Assembly (NCBI GenBank): GCA_027924645.1
Contig: BSBN01000850.1
Coordinates: 1,488,001-1,552,000, forward strand
DNA length: 64,000 nt
DNA from: Cunninghamia lanceolata
Lineage: Eukaryota; Streptophyta; Pinopsida; Cupressales; Cupressaceae
Reading direction: 5' to 3'
A program made the translations under genes and the position numbers. The notes beneath the pieces were generated by a model. The model ran no database searches. It saw nothing but the letters and a program-made list of their open reading frames with translations, and was not told the DNA's origin. Shown one piece after another: positions 50,343 through 59,919 of this stretch (position 1 is its first letter; each line of letters starts with the position of its first letter).

Positions 50343-51521
50343 ATGGATGCATATGGTTTAAGGGAGCAACTCAAGACTGCTCTTGAGGATCTTGAACAGT
50401 CAAATTCTGAAGTCAATGAATTAAAGGAAAGACTCAAACAGGCTGATGAATTCATGAGAGAATTAAAAGACAAATTAAGTCTCTCTATGAAAAAGAGAAA
50501 GGAGCTGCTCCAACAGTTGGCAAGACAAAGTGAAGAAAGCAATACAAATGAAGAATTGACTGAGCAAACCAAGTTATGTGAAAAGTTATCAAAAGAAGTC
50601 ATTATGTTAAGACATGAAATGGAATCAGGAACTATAAAGTTTACTCAAGAGATTGAAGAAAAAAGAAAGGCTGAAGACAATCTAAGACAATCTCTTAAAG
50701 AAAAATCAGAAGAATGCCACCAGATGGACAGGATTATCAGACATCTTGAATCTGATCTTGAAGATGCCAAAGATAATGAAGAAAAACTTGAGGATCAAAT
50801 TGCCTCTCTCAAAAGAGACCTTCAAACAGCAAATGAATATAAAGAGAAATTCAAGATAAGTTCTGCTCAACTTGAAGTTCTTCTTGGAAGTCAAAAGAGG
50901 ACAGATGACAAGTATGGTTTGGGATATGAGAAAGGAGAAAGCTCCGGATCCGGTCAGAAGAATCTTAGATCAGAAAATCCAAGGAGCAGGCCTAGAAGAC
51001 CTCCGGTAAGACAGCCAAATGCTCAAAGATATCCATCCTTCAATGGATACTGCCACAGCTGCAACCACTTTGGTCACAAAGCTAATCAGTGCAGAATGAG
51101 AATGAATCAGATTAATTCATCCTTCTTCGGACAGTGCTTCAACTGCAAAAGGTATGGACACAAATCCCATGAATGCAGAATTATGCAAGTAAACAAATCA
51201 TTCAAAGGTAGATGCTTTACATGCAATAGAGTAGGTCATATGGCTAATCAATGCAGATCAAGAGGATATCAGTCAAATATGCAAAGAAATGTTATTTGCC
51301 AAATCTGCAATAGGTCCGGTCATAATGCTAAAGTCTGCAGAAACAAGTATCAGGACAAAAGAGGTCCGGTGTATAATCAGAATCAAGACAAGGGTAAACA
51401 AAAGATGAATGCGGATGAAGTTAGGAATCAGATGAGCAAGATTTGGGTGAAGAAAAGTTCAAAGAATGTAGAGGTTGGATCCGCTCCAGACTCTGGTGCT
51501 GATATTTCTTCCGGAAATTAA
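50343..51521 (+). CDS. ORF1 of element A: coiled-coil, four-knuckle gag-like protein
   Basis: 392 aa. Residues about 4-186 are a long Glu/Lys/Leu-rich coiled coil; 182-196 (GSQKRTDDKYGLGYE) is the motif that in Copia gags precedes the nucleocapsid; 200-235 is basic. Four perfect CX2CX4HX4C knuckles follow: C237/C240/H245/C250, C265/C268/H273/C278, C291/C294/H299/C304 and C319/C322/H327/C332. The tail ends WVKK...SAPDSGADISSGN. The capsid-forming N-terminal domain (UBN2-type) of Copia gags is absent, since the ORF starts 45 bases after the PBS directly with the coiled coil. Likely role: binding element RNA and joining particles made by a helper. The ATG at 50343 is the first after the LTR in a good context. 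Confidence 0.85.
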   Translation: MDAYGLREQLKTALEDLEQSNSEVNELKERLKQADEFMRELKDKLSLSMKKRKELLQQLARQSEESNTNEELTEQTKLCEKLSKEVIMLRHEMESGTIKFTQEIEEKRKAEDNLRQSLKEKSEECHQMDRIIRHLESDLEDAKDNEEKLEDQIASLKRDLQTANEYKEKFKISSAQLEVLLGSQKRTDDKYGLGYEKGESSGSGQKNLRSENPRSRPRRPPVRQPNAQRYPSFNGYCHSCNHFGHKANQCRMRMNQINSSFFGQCFNCKRYGHKSHECRIMQVNKSFKGRCFTCNRVGHMANQCRSRGYQSNMQRNVICQICNRSGHNAKVCRNKYQDKRGPVYNQNQDKGKQKMNADEVRNQMSKIWVKKSSKNVEVGSAPDSGADISSGN

Positions 51522-52174
51522 AAAGTGAGCTCAGGCTCAAGGGGAGACTCAAAGAAAATCATGTTCCCCCATCCAAACAAGTGGTGCCAGATGTGGCACA
51601 AGATGCGGATTAAAGGGTTTGCAGATATGAGTCTTGAGATGCTTCAGTCAAGTTTTCAGAGGTCCGCATGGAGTTATGAAGAAGCTGTGATCGATCAAAT
51701 AAGACCTGATCAGGGAGATGCTCCGGTATGACAAAGGATTACAAAAAGGTCCGGAGAGATCCGAAAGTGCACTATCTTGATCTGCGGATTGGACAGAGTG
51801 TTTGGGATGTTCTTGTAATATGTTACCTCGATTTATTCATGATTGAAAGATCCGGATGATATTCGCAGATCAGGACTAATCCGGGATACTCCAAGCTATC
51901 CAGACAAGGCAAACCAGAATAATGTAGGTGAAGCATTTATTGCTGACAGATATTAGGGTTCGCGGAGCAATATAAGGGATTTCTCAAAAGTTATTTGCTC
52001 ATTCTGCACTCAAGAAGAAGCGAATAGTGGAGCTCTGCAACAAGATTCATCAAGCACACCAAGGATCTCCTGCCGAAGTCATTGCAGAAAGAAATCAATC
52101 CAATCACTCTGTGCAAATCGAAGGCGCACAAGGTATTCTCCGTTTTTCATTACCTCACTGCAAATCGTTGAAGA
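51522..52174 (+). other. Spacer between ORF1 and ORF2 of element A
   Basis: About 650 bases without a long ORF; the place where pol is missing. Its first 80 bases align with 105-180 of element B. The last 150 bases before ORF2 look like a 5' leader, with no ATG in frame. Whether ORF2 is translated from the genomic RNA, a spliced RNA or a separate promoter cannot be told from sequence alone. Confidence 0.5.
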
Positions 52175-55100
52175 ATGGCTACTCCAAATATAGTTAAGAT
52201 CTCTGATAGACCTCGCCCCTCATTCAAGAAACATCCTTACAAATCATTGGAGGTAGATCCACTAGGAGCCTTCTCTAGTGTTCCTCATGGTGTATTGCAT
52301 ACGGAAGATATTAGGGTTTACATCCATGTGAATCTTGAAGACTTTGGAGAATCAAAACTGATGGATATCTATCACAAACAATTGATAGATGACTCCTTTG
52401 AGATCAAACCTCAGTATAAAGCCATCCAGGACAAACACTTTGCACAGTGCATTCATTTCCCCTGTTTTGAAGAAGATGAATGGGTCCGGTATGTACTAAG
52501 TAGAGTACATGACAACTTCCTATGGTTGAACAAGCCCTTCAAGATCACCAAGGACGCAATTAGGGCTGTAACTGGTCTGCACTCATCCGGTGGATTACCT
52601 GTTCTCAAATCTGTCAAAAATCAGACAGTCAGTGATGCAACCGGATCCAAGTTTGACAAGAGAGCTATGACAGTTGATGATATCATTGAACCGGATGTCA
52701 AATTTGCAGCCATAATAATTGGTTACAAAATCTATCACTCCAGTAGGGAAAATTCAGTACCGGGAACTGCAATCTACACAGCCTATCAGATGTTAAAGGA
52801 GAATGCAGACTATAACTTGTGCGAGCTTCTAGTAAACCAACTCTTTGAAAATCTGCAGAAGATTAAGAAGGACAAGAAAAACTCCTTCAAATATGGCAAT
52901 CTAATCCTTTGTCTCTTCTTTTACTACATGAATGAGCTTCCCGGATCCAGTGGATGGATATGGCAGAATGACAGACCGGTTGCCATTCAAATCAGAGACT
53001 ATTTGCATGGACTTGGGGATGCAAAAGCAAGAAATACAGCTCTATGGGGTTACTTCAAGAACTTCCAAAGAATGATGCATACAAGAGAAAGAATACCCCA
53101 ATCCCTTGTTGAAAAATACAAAGACACAGTATGCTTCATGGTAGAAACAGATCAGTGTCTGATGGAGGCAGTGGAGCCAAGGACTGTTTGGATCATGCCC
53201 ATGGGGTATGAAGTGGATGAACAGATAGTAGAGCTGCATGTTCAACACATGCTAAGCCAGCCCAAAGATCCTAAGGCAGAAAGGTTTGGAACCTTTGAGG
53301 AACTGAGTGTAAAGTTACATGTAGAACTCAGGGAACCGGAGATAAAGAGGAAGGTAAGAAAAGAAGTTGAGCATATTGCTCAAGGCCTAGGCATCTCAAA
53401 AGAGGCACTTGATGCCAGCCGGGAAAAGAGGAGGAAGGCTGAGGAAGAAGAGAAAAGTAAAGAAAGTGTTCCGGTTGAAACTCCCACCCGGACCAGATCA
53501 TCAAAAAGATCTGCACCTCCCTCAACCAAAAGTTCAAAACCGGAAGTCCAGGCATCCGGTAAAAGATCCAAGACAAAAGCCACAAGGGCTTATAAAATCC
53601 AAAAGGATGAAGAGGAAACAGAGTCAGATGAGGGAGTAAAAGAAATAAAGAAGCAGAAGAAGAAAGGATCCGGTAAACCCTCCTCAGGACAAGACAAGGA
53701 TGAAATGGCAGAGGTATCTGTTGAAAAGCCCACTCTGTCTCTAGAGAATGTAATCAAGTCAGTCACGGTGGATGGAAACCTTCAACCAATGACTGAATCT
53801 TATGATGAATTCAGTGAAGCTGACCAAAAGACTCTGCAGGAAGCCACAATCAAATATCTGAACATATATAATAAGGCTTTCATTGAGATCATATCTCTTA
53901 TTCCTAAAAGCCTAGAAAAGGAATTGGAAGTAAGAAAGAACAATGCTCATGCAAAAGATCTTGAGATCTGGGAGCAGATAGCTATTCAGCTATATCCTCA
54001 AATTGATCCCAAGACAATGAACATAATCTTCAAGGACTGCAAAGATGAGTTCAGAAGTAAAGCCAGGATGAATCAACTCATGCTTGGTGAGACTGACAAA
54101 GTGGCCCAAGAGACAGAAGAGGTCCTCCGGAAGGCCTTCAAAAGGTTCAATCTTCTTGTTGTAGAGGACTTAGGTGCAGAAACAGCTGCGGATTTGGAAT
54201 CATCTGTTCTGGAAGAAGTGGGCCCTGAACATACAAGCATCTCTCCTCCGGTTTCCCCTACAGTCTCCGGATCCAAAGAAGAAGAGCAATTACAGGAGAA
54301 GGAAGCAGGGGTGAAAGATAAAGAGGTTGACAGTTCCAAGACTGCAGAAGAAAAGAAACATCTGTCTCCGGCAAGAGACACTGCACAAACTGTTCAACAA
54401 TTTTTGAGCAAAGAAACTTTAGAGATTGATGAACCGGAGCTTCTAAAAGGCCCATTCAACTTTGACTCTCTCTCTCCGGTACAAACAATGAAGATAGCTT
54501 CATTTGCAAATGCCAAGGCAAATGAAAAACTCCTGAAGTCTCATATGGAAGACTGTGAGTTGATAGAGGCTGCTTCCGGAGTACTTGTAAAGATTATGCC
54601 ATCAATCCAGATAGATCCGACAGCCTCCTCTTCCGGTAATCTAAAAACCTTAGTCAGCAGTGTTGATACACATTTTGATTCTCTAGAAAAATCAGCTGAA
54701 GAAAAGGTCCGGAAGGAATTTTTGGATAAAAGATTTTCAGAAGTATTAGAATTAATCTCTAAAGATAGGAAGATTGTGAGCATTGGAATAAAGAGCTTAG
54801 AGAATGCTCTTAAGGATGGCGGTGACATCTACAAATTTTGTATATCCTGGCCAAAGGCAACAGCAGCAATTGATAAGAAAATAAAAGAGGAACAGGACAA
54901 GCTACAAAGCTTATCTCAAAGTTTTGATCCTCTCTCTTCCTCCATAATAAATCAAGAATGTCAGACTATTGCAGTCTTGAATGAAATAAAGAATCTTGAG
55001 AAGGAAAGGAAGAATATCACTAACCGGATGGGAGAACTTAGAAGGATTATAATCCCTAAGTTGGAAACTATGCATGAGGCCATCAGTGATGCTCAGACCA

Positions 55101-55258
55101 CCGCCCAAACAAAAGATCCGACAGATCTCAAGCGGGCAGAAGCTTTTGCATTTTTGTTGAGTGGTCACATTTCAATTTTGGACAGAATGAAGCAAAGTTG
55201 GGCTACAGAAATGATCCAATTGCAGACATCCTTTGCAGACATTCTTCAGTATATGTGA
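52175..55258 (+). CDS. ORF2 of element A: 1027-aa protein of unknown function
   Basis: Uninterrupted. Residues about 1-400 form a globular-looking block with WLNKPFKITKDAIRAVTGL (117-135), FAAIIIGYKIYHSSREN, a Cys/Phe-rich LILCLFFYYMNELPG (243-257) and VWIMPMGYEVDEQIVELHV. By memory this resembles anonymous plant retroelement proteins and loosely the plant mobile domain style, but I cannot confirm a family. 410-510 is Lys/Arg/Ser-rich with KKQKKKGSG and likely nuclear-localising basic clusters. 515-680 is a second conserved helical block. 680-760 is acidic/Pro-Ser linker. 760-1027 contains FNFDSLSPVQTMKIASF and a C-terminal coiled coil. No catalytic motif, signal peptide or membrane segment of note. 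The same protein is encoded, broken, in element B, so it is a family feature. Confidence 0.85.
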   Translation: MATPNIVKISDRPRPSFKKHPYKSLEVDPLGAFSSVPHGVLHTEDIRVYIHVNLEDFGESKLMDIYHKQLIDDSFEIKPQYKAIQDKHFAQCIHFPCFEEDEWVRYVLSRVHDNFLWLNKPFKITKDAIRAVTGLHSSGGLPVLKSVKNQTVSDATGSKFDKRAMTVDDIIEPDVKFAAIIIGYKIYHSSRENSVPGTAIYTAYQMLKENADYNLCELLVNQLFENLQKIKKDKKNSFKYGNLILCLFFYYMNELPGSSGWIWQNDRPVAIQIRDYLHGLGDAKARNTALWGYFKNFQRMMHTRERIPQSLVEKYKDTVCFMVETDQCLMEAVEPRTVWIMPMGYEVDEQIVELHVQHMLSQPKDPKAERFGTFEELSVKLHVELREPEIKRKVRKEVEHIAQGLGISKEALDASREKRRKAEEEEKSKESVPVETPTRTRSSKRSAPPSTKSSKPEVQASGKRSKTKATRAYKIQKDEEETESDEGVKEIKKQKKKGSGKPSSGQDKDEMAEVSVEKPTLSLENVIKSVTVDGNLQPMTESYDEFSEADQKTLQEATIKYLNIYNKAFIEIISLIPKSLEKELEVRKNNAHAKDLEIWEQIAIQLYPQIDPKTMNIIFKDCKDEFRSKARMNQLMLGETDKVAQETEEVLRKAFKRFNLLVVEDLGAETAADLESSVLEEVGPEHTSISPPVSPTVSGSKEEEQLQEKEAGVKDKEVDSSKTAEEKKHLSPARDTAQTVQQFLSKETLEIDEPELLKGPFNFDSLSPVQTMKIASFANAKANEKLLKSHMEDCELIEAASGVLVKIMPSIQIDPTASSSGNLKTLVSSVDTHFDSLEKSAEEKVRKEFLDKRFSEVLELISKDRKIVSIGIKSLENALKDGGDIYKFCISWPKATAAIDKKIKEEQDKLQSLSQSFDPLSSSIINQECQTIAVLNEIKNLEKERKNITNRMGELRRIIIPKLETMHEAISDAQTTAQTKDPTDLKRAEAFAFLLSGHISILDRMKQSWATEMIQLQTSFADILQYM

Positions 55259-55490
55259 GTATGTAAATATGCGGCTATGTATAGAAAATTTTTGAAAATT
55301 TTGGTGTGCGGACCCCACCCTTTGCCATTGATGTCAAAGGGGGAGTGAGGAGCAGTGAAAAATGAGGAATCCAACTAAGGGGGAGTTCCAAAAATTGTAT
55401 ATAAAGACAGAGCATCAGCAAAGGGGGAGCATAGTGAAAACACTTAGTCATTTTTCACTAAGTGTTGCCATCAATGCCAAAGGGGGAGAT
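55259..55490 (+). promoter_or_regulatory. 3' non-coding block of element A: PPT repeats and stem-loops
   Basis: Four AAGGGGGAG-type tracts (near 55336, 55377, 55424 and 55479-55489); the last is the functional PPT. CACTTAGT (55441-55448) pairs with ACTAAGTG (55457-55464). TGTTGCCATCAATG (55463-55476) is the exact complement of CATTGATGGCAACA inside the LTR (55529-55542), so the PPT and LTR start lie in the loop of a 14-bp stem. All of this is also present in element B. Confidence 0.75.
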
Positions 55491-56581
55491 TGTTGGCAAG
55501 AGACACTATATGGATTCATGGTTGTTGTCATTGATGGCAACAAAGGTCATCCCACATATCCGCAAGTCATAATGTGTCTCTACCAGAAGTCAGAATAAAG
55601 ATTGTTGTGGTCCGGTGAACAAGAACAAAGCATGTGGCAAGGTCTGACAGATTGATCCGGATCTCTCAGAGGAAGTTCTTGGTGCAGTGCGGATTTGGGG
55701 AAGTCAAGAGGACTACCTTGAGTGGTATATTCCAAGGATTTAGCCTCCGGTGATGGACAAGGAGAAAGATATGAATAGTTGAGTACCGGATTCCTGAGAG
55801 ACAGTGAAAACAGAGGAAGAACTGACTGACAGAGTATCAGACTACTTTCCGGATGTGTTACTATTGATGATAGAGGTTGTGAAGGCATGAATCATGTTTG
55901 ACCGACATGATTAATGATATCTACAAGTATATGCTTGATCCGCATTGCTTGGTGAGGAAGGATTCAGCCGACAGAACAAGAGTTTGTAAGAAACTAGACT
56001 GTTCCGGATGCCGACTAGAAAGGTGATGAAATTACTTGTGCGGATATATATAGAGGATGGATTTAGTTGTGAAGGGGGAAATGGTGTGAAGATATATGCG
56101 AATAAGTCCAGAACATAGCAGAAGTAGCAAAAAGGATCCGGTATGTGAAAGATAGCAGAATAAAGAACAGAGGAAAGATGAAGTGCAGCAGATCAGTGTA
56201 CTGAGCCTAACCGGAACTGAACTCCAGCATATGCAGATGCTTCCAATCAGTTCAAGACTGTGATTCTTATCACTTTGTAGACAGTGTGTCTTCTTGTAGG
56301 CAGTGGGCCTCTTGTGAGCAGTGTGCTCGGGCAGTGAGCCCTAATTGGCAAGTGCCATTTTTTGTAATCTCCTATTCTTCTAACAGAGAATAATTTTGGG
56401 TTAATCACCCCGTGGTTTTCTCCCTTAACAGGGTTTCCACGTCAAAAATATTGTGTTATGTGTTTCTTATTTCATGGTAATGTTTTTGTGTTTGATTCAA
56501 TGCTGCATCAATTAATAAGAAAGATCAATAAGGGAAATAATTAGGATAACTGATTCACCCCCCCCCTCTCAGTTATCAACA
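55491..56581 (+). repeat. 3' LTR of element A
   Basis: 1091 bases, near copy of 49184-50277. TATATATA at 56045-56052. The C-run before the end has 9 C against 11 in the 5' LTR. Followed by AGGAT. Confidence 0.95.
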
Positions 56582-56586
56582 AGGAT

Positions 56587-57325
56587 CTCTATATTCTAAT
56601 GGAAAATGTGCAAGGAATACCCAAAAAGGGGCAAAGTGTATTGAATCCTTGACGGTGTCAAACTGGGACTCCCATGGTTGCAGGTATAGACTAGCCCCAT
56701 TGAAAAATTAGGCAGCACGGTTTTAAAAACTCTCTCTCTTCCTTATTTCAGAATAAAACAATGAAAAAATCATTTCGTAACAATTATTCTTCCATAGTAG
56801 GCTAGTTTTTTGATAGATCCATTTACTTGGGGAAGCTTTAGAAGGGAAAATTTTCCAGAACTTAACTATCAGTGGCTGAACTTTTAGATCATCTATTTTT
56901 TGTACCAATTTAATGAATCTGGGATTTTTGCTATTAGAGATAGCTTCTCTATTGGGTTGTGCTAACTATTCTACCTTTCACTAGGAGTTATCTCACCTAT
57001 CCCATGACTCTTATCAATCTTCCTTCCACATTGGTGATGACCTCTATTATCTGTGTTGGGTCTTTCTTGAGCCACCTTAGACAATTTTCCTTGGATATCC
57101 TTTGATGTCTAGTTTCCTCCTACCTACTCTTTCCTTTTGAGAGATGTGAAGTCCCCTTTTAGAGTTTTCCAGATGAAATAATTTTGTTTGAGGTAAAAGA
57201 AGACCATTTGGATACCACCTACTAATTCCTCCCTTGGGATGACCCTTTTTGCCATCTAGGAATATTGTCCCTATGTCGGTTGTCAAATCTATTTCTTGCT
57301 TAGGGTTGCTATTGATTATCATCAT
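56587..57325 (-). pseudogene. LINE ORF1-like gene, N-terminal half, interrupted by element A
   Basis: Minus strand. 56908-56723 reads with one frame through a helical segment (VQPLIVKFWKIFPSKASPSK), after which ESQFDTVKDSI and FWVFLAHFPLEYRD end at the AGGAT target site. This is the DUF4283-like pattern (PLWVRL.GLPLEYW) of plant L1 ORF1 proteins, and it resumes at 49183 in the right phase. 57325-57077 (82 open codons) may be the N-terminus. Stops are frequent. Confidence 0.6.
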
Positions 57326-59919
57326 TCTTCCTTTTCACATTTCTCTTATGCTCCTCTTCTTTACCTATTTACATTTTTGTCTATCTCCCTCTCTTCCTGC
57401 TATGAAAAAATTCAATCCCAATTTTTCTCCATCCTTTTTCTAGTTCTTGATCTAGCATGTCTTAATGAAACCAAGTCTAATTTATCAAAATGATTTTTAT
57501 TAGTATTTTAAAGTAAACAAAAAATGATTATTTTGAAAAGTATTGAGCTACACTCAAATAAAAATAATTGTTTTTGAAAATTTAGAAATTGTCAAAGGGT
57601 CCTTGGTTTGCTGGTGAAGTTGACAGGTTCTGAATGAGCCCACCAAAGATCAAGTCTTGTTGAGTGCAAGGCCCCTGACACCATAAGGGATGAGGACGAG
57701 ATCATGCCCTAGGTGAATTTGGTGGAATGGACACCTCTCAATTCTTGGCTCTTAGCCAAAGTAGTTCAGCCTAAGGCTTGTGCTCCCAAATTGGGTAGCA
57801 AAAACAAATTGGTCAATGACCTCCATCCAAAAAAAATTCAAAAATTATTAGTTTTTACATTCTAAACTTGTGCTTTGAAATCTCTATCATAATTATCAGT
57901 TTAAAAAAAAAAATTGATTAGGACATCAAAAGATTTTTTAAGTTAAAGTATGACTAGCAATATCAACTTGAGTGCATTTGATTATGATATGTATAATATA
58001 ATTTAATGGTTTTCTTTTGCTTCTAAAAATCAATAAAAAATTATATGTTGTGCTATTTTTTTATAAATAAAATTATTGAAAATTATTGATAAATAAACTA
58101 ATTTGGTAGTGCAACACCTAAATCAACAGCGAAAATCCTCTTTAAACTGTCTGACCATTGGGTAAAATCTCTACACAGACTGGGAATTTAATGTAATACT
58201 CTTCTATGCTCATAGTGCACCATCGGGTAAAATCTCTATGCAGACTGGGAATTTAATGTAATACTCTTCTATGCTCACAGTGGACCATTGGGTAAAATCT
58301 CTACACAGACTGCAAATTTATAAAGGGCTTGTTTTACTATTAGGGGACAAAGGTATTCAATTTTTAGTAAATAATCATCATGCCCAGTGTAAGTCCAAGT
58401 TGTTTTTTTACTGTTATCAATTACCATAAGGGAGACAAACAAATTTATTGTAATTAATTAAAATATTTCTTCTCCCTGAATACTAAACTAATATAGGGAA
58501 ATGATTTAATAGTTGACAAGTTTCTAATAATTGTGAAGATATTTGACCTATTATAAATAATTTATTAATAAAATATTGTTATTATTGTTTAAATATAAAA
58601 ATATTAATATATAATTGTTGATAGCAAAACTTACATTAAATTAACAACAATGGGAAATCTTGAAATGTGGAACTTGCTTTCAAGATAACCTCCAGACTTT
58701 ATAGAAGATGACTCTTCTTTAATTCTTTGATGTGTTGGAAAAGGGAAAGAATGTTGAATCTAAATAACTATAAAATGAAACCTACACTAAGGTGATACAC
58801 CAGAATGGACTTGAATTATAGAGGAGGAAAGGAATCACTATTTTCAATTACTCATAACAATAGAATGAATCACAACTATTCAAAGAGCATATATGCATGA
58901 TTTAATAGTAGATTGCAGGTGTTATTACTAGCAACAAACCATATAAGCCACAATATCACAAATATAATAGATCAAAGACTAAAAAATAAGACCAAAATGT
59001 TTTTTCTCTTCACTGGTGAATGGATAACAAAGCATACAAGGCCAAAAGATGCACATATATACAATATTCAATCTATTCTGAGAAACAATTGTGAAGGCTT
59101 TTAGTCTTTTAACTGTTGTATTGAATATTTTCCATCCTTAGAACAAGCTACAAATCTCTCTTTTATACTAATTACTGAACAGAGATCGCTAAGGAAACTA
59201 GAAACTAATGAAACATAAAGAATAGAAAACTGTTAGCTTCAGTTTGGACTGCAACTTCAGAGACTCAAAAGCCTGCATGATTTATGCTACTCTACATGAA
59301 GAAACAATTGCAACATGGGAGAGGCTCGACCAATGGTGCAACAAAAAGGAACATTCAGAAAACTTGCCCTCTGAAGATGCGGGGTGATGCCACGTGTCCA
59401 TCCTCCTTATCAAACAGGGCCCACTAAATATCTTTAGGAGTCTTGATATGTCATGAGTCAAACAACACCCACCACAATGTACGCTACCTCCAAATCCCAT
59501 AGTAATATTAGATGCAGTGGTGTCGCATGTCACCCTTTGACCAATGGTGCAATGGAAATAACTGTCAGAACTTTTAGCCTCCAAAAGGTGTGAGGATGCA
59601 GCACATGGAATCCACTTCTAGTATCTTAAAGGAAACTTTCAATGGGACAAAGACCATCACAAATATTATATATAGGCCAAGAATCTTTTCTTAAGTTCAG
59701 CTATTATTTCTATTGATGCCTCTATACCTCCAAATCAAAATTGAATGTAACCACAAACCAAAACATGTATTCAAAATGTAGGGCTTTTGCTCTACAATTT
59801 TTGGTGACTCACTAGGGGATTTGTGCCTGCATAGTAGAACTCAAAACTCTAACAGAAAAAGAACATCAAAATTATATCTAAATACAACAACAAATACATC
59901 ACAACATTTGGAACACCAA
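57326..59919. other. Spacer, mostly AT-rich
   Basis: Tandem repeat 58154-58312 is listed separately. Two diverged direct copies with GACCAATGGTGCA (59329 and 59540) lie about 211 bases apart; between and after them are CCACGTGTCC near 59391 and TATATATAGG near 59668. I see no gene in proper position to use these as a promoter. Confidence 0.4.
58154..58312. repeat. 65-bp tandem repeat, 2.4 copies
   Basis: Units start at 58154, 58219 and 58284; each has CCATYGGGTAAAATCTCTA then CAGACTGGGAATTTAATG and TACTCTTCTATGCTCA. High similarity between units (a few substitutions), so younger than its surroundings. Confidence 0.9.

Larger units (their letters stand above)
49184..56581 (+). mobile_element. 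Element A: young Copia-like non-autonomous retrotransposon with extra ORF
   Basis: LTRs 49184-50277 and 55491-56581 nearly identical; exact AGGAT duplications at 49179-49183 and 56582-56586; initiator-Met PBS; PPT AAAGGGGGAGA. Inside are two intact ORFs (50343-51521 and 52175-55258) and no PR, IN, RT or RH motif, so it must be mobilised in trans. TGTTGG...CAACA termini, PBS variant TGGTATCAAAGCC and repeated AAGGGGGAG tracts resemble the Copia superfamily, perhaps the SIRE-like lineage, whose members carry an extra ORF between pol and the 3' LTR. That lineage assignment is inference. Confidence 0.9.

Noticed and set aside
53328..53585. Minus-strand frames opposite ORF2 of element A
   Set aside because: Shadows of the Lys/Glu/Ser-rich coding strand.
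59389..59680. CCAAT, CACGTG and TATATATAGG looking like a plant promoter
   Set aside because: No coding region follows on the plus strand at a sensible distance; the nearby pseudogene is on the minus strand. May be a decayed LTR U3.
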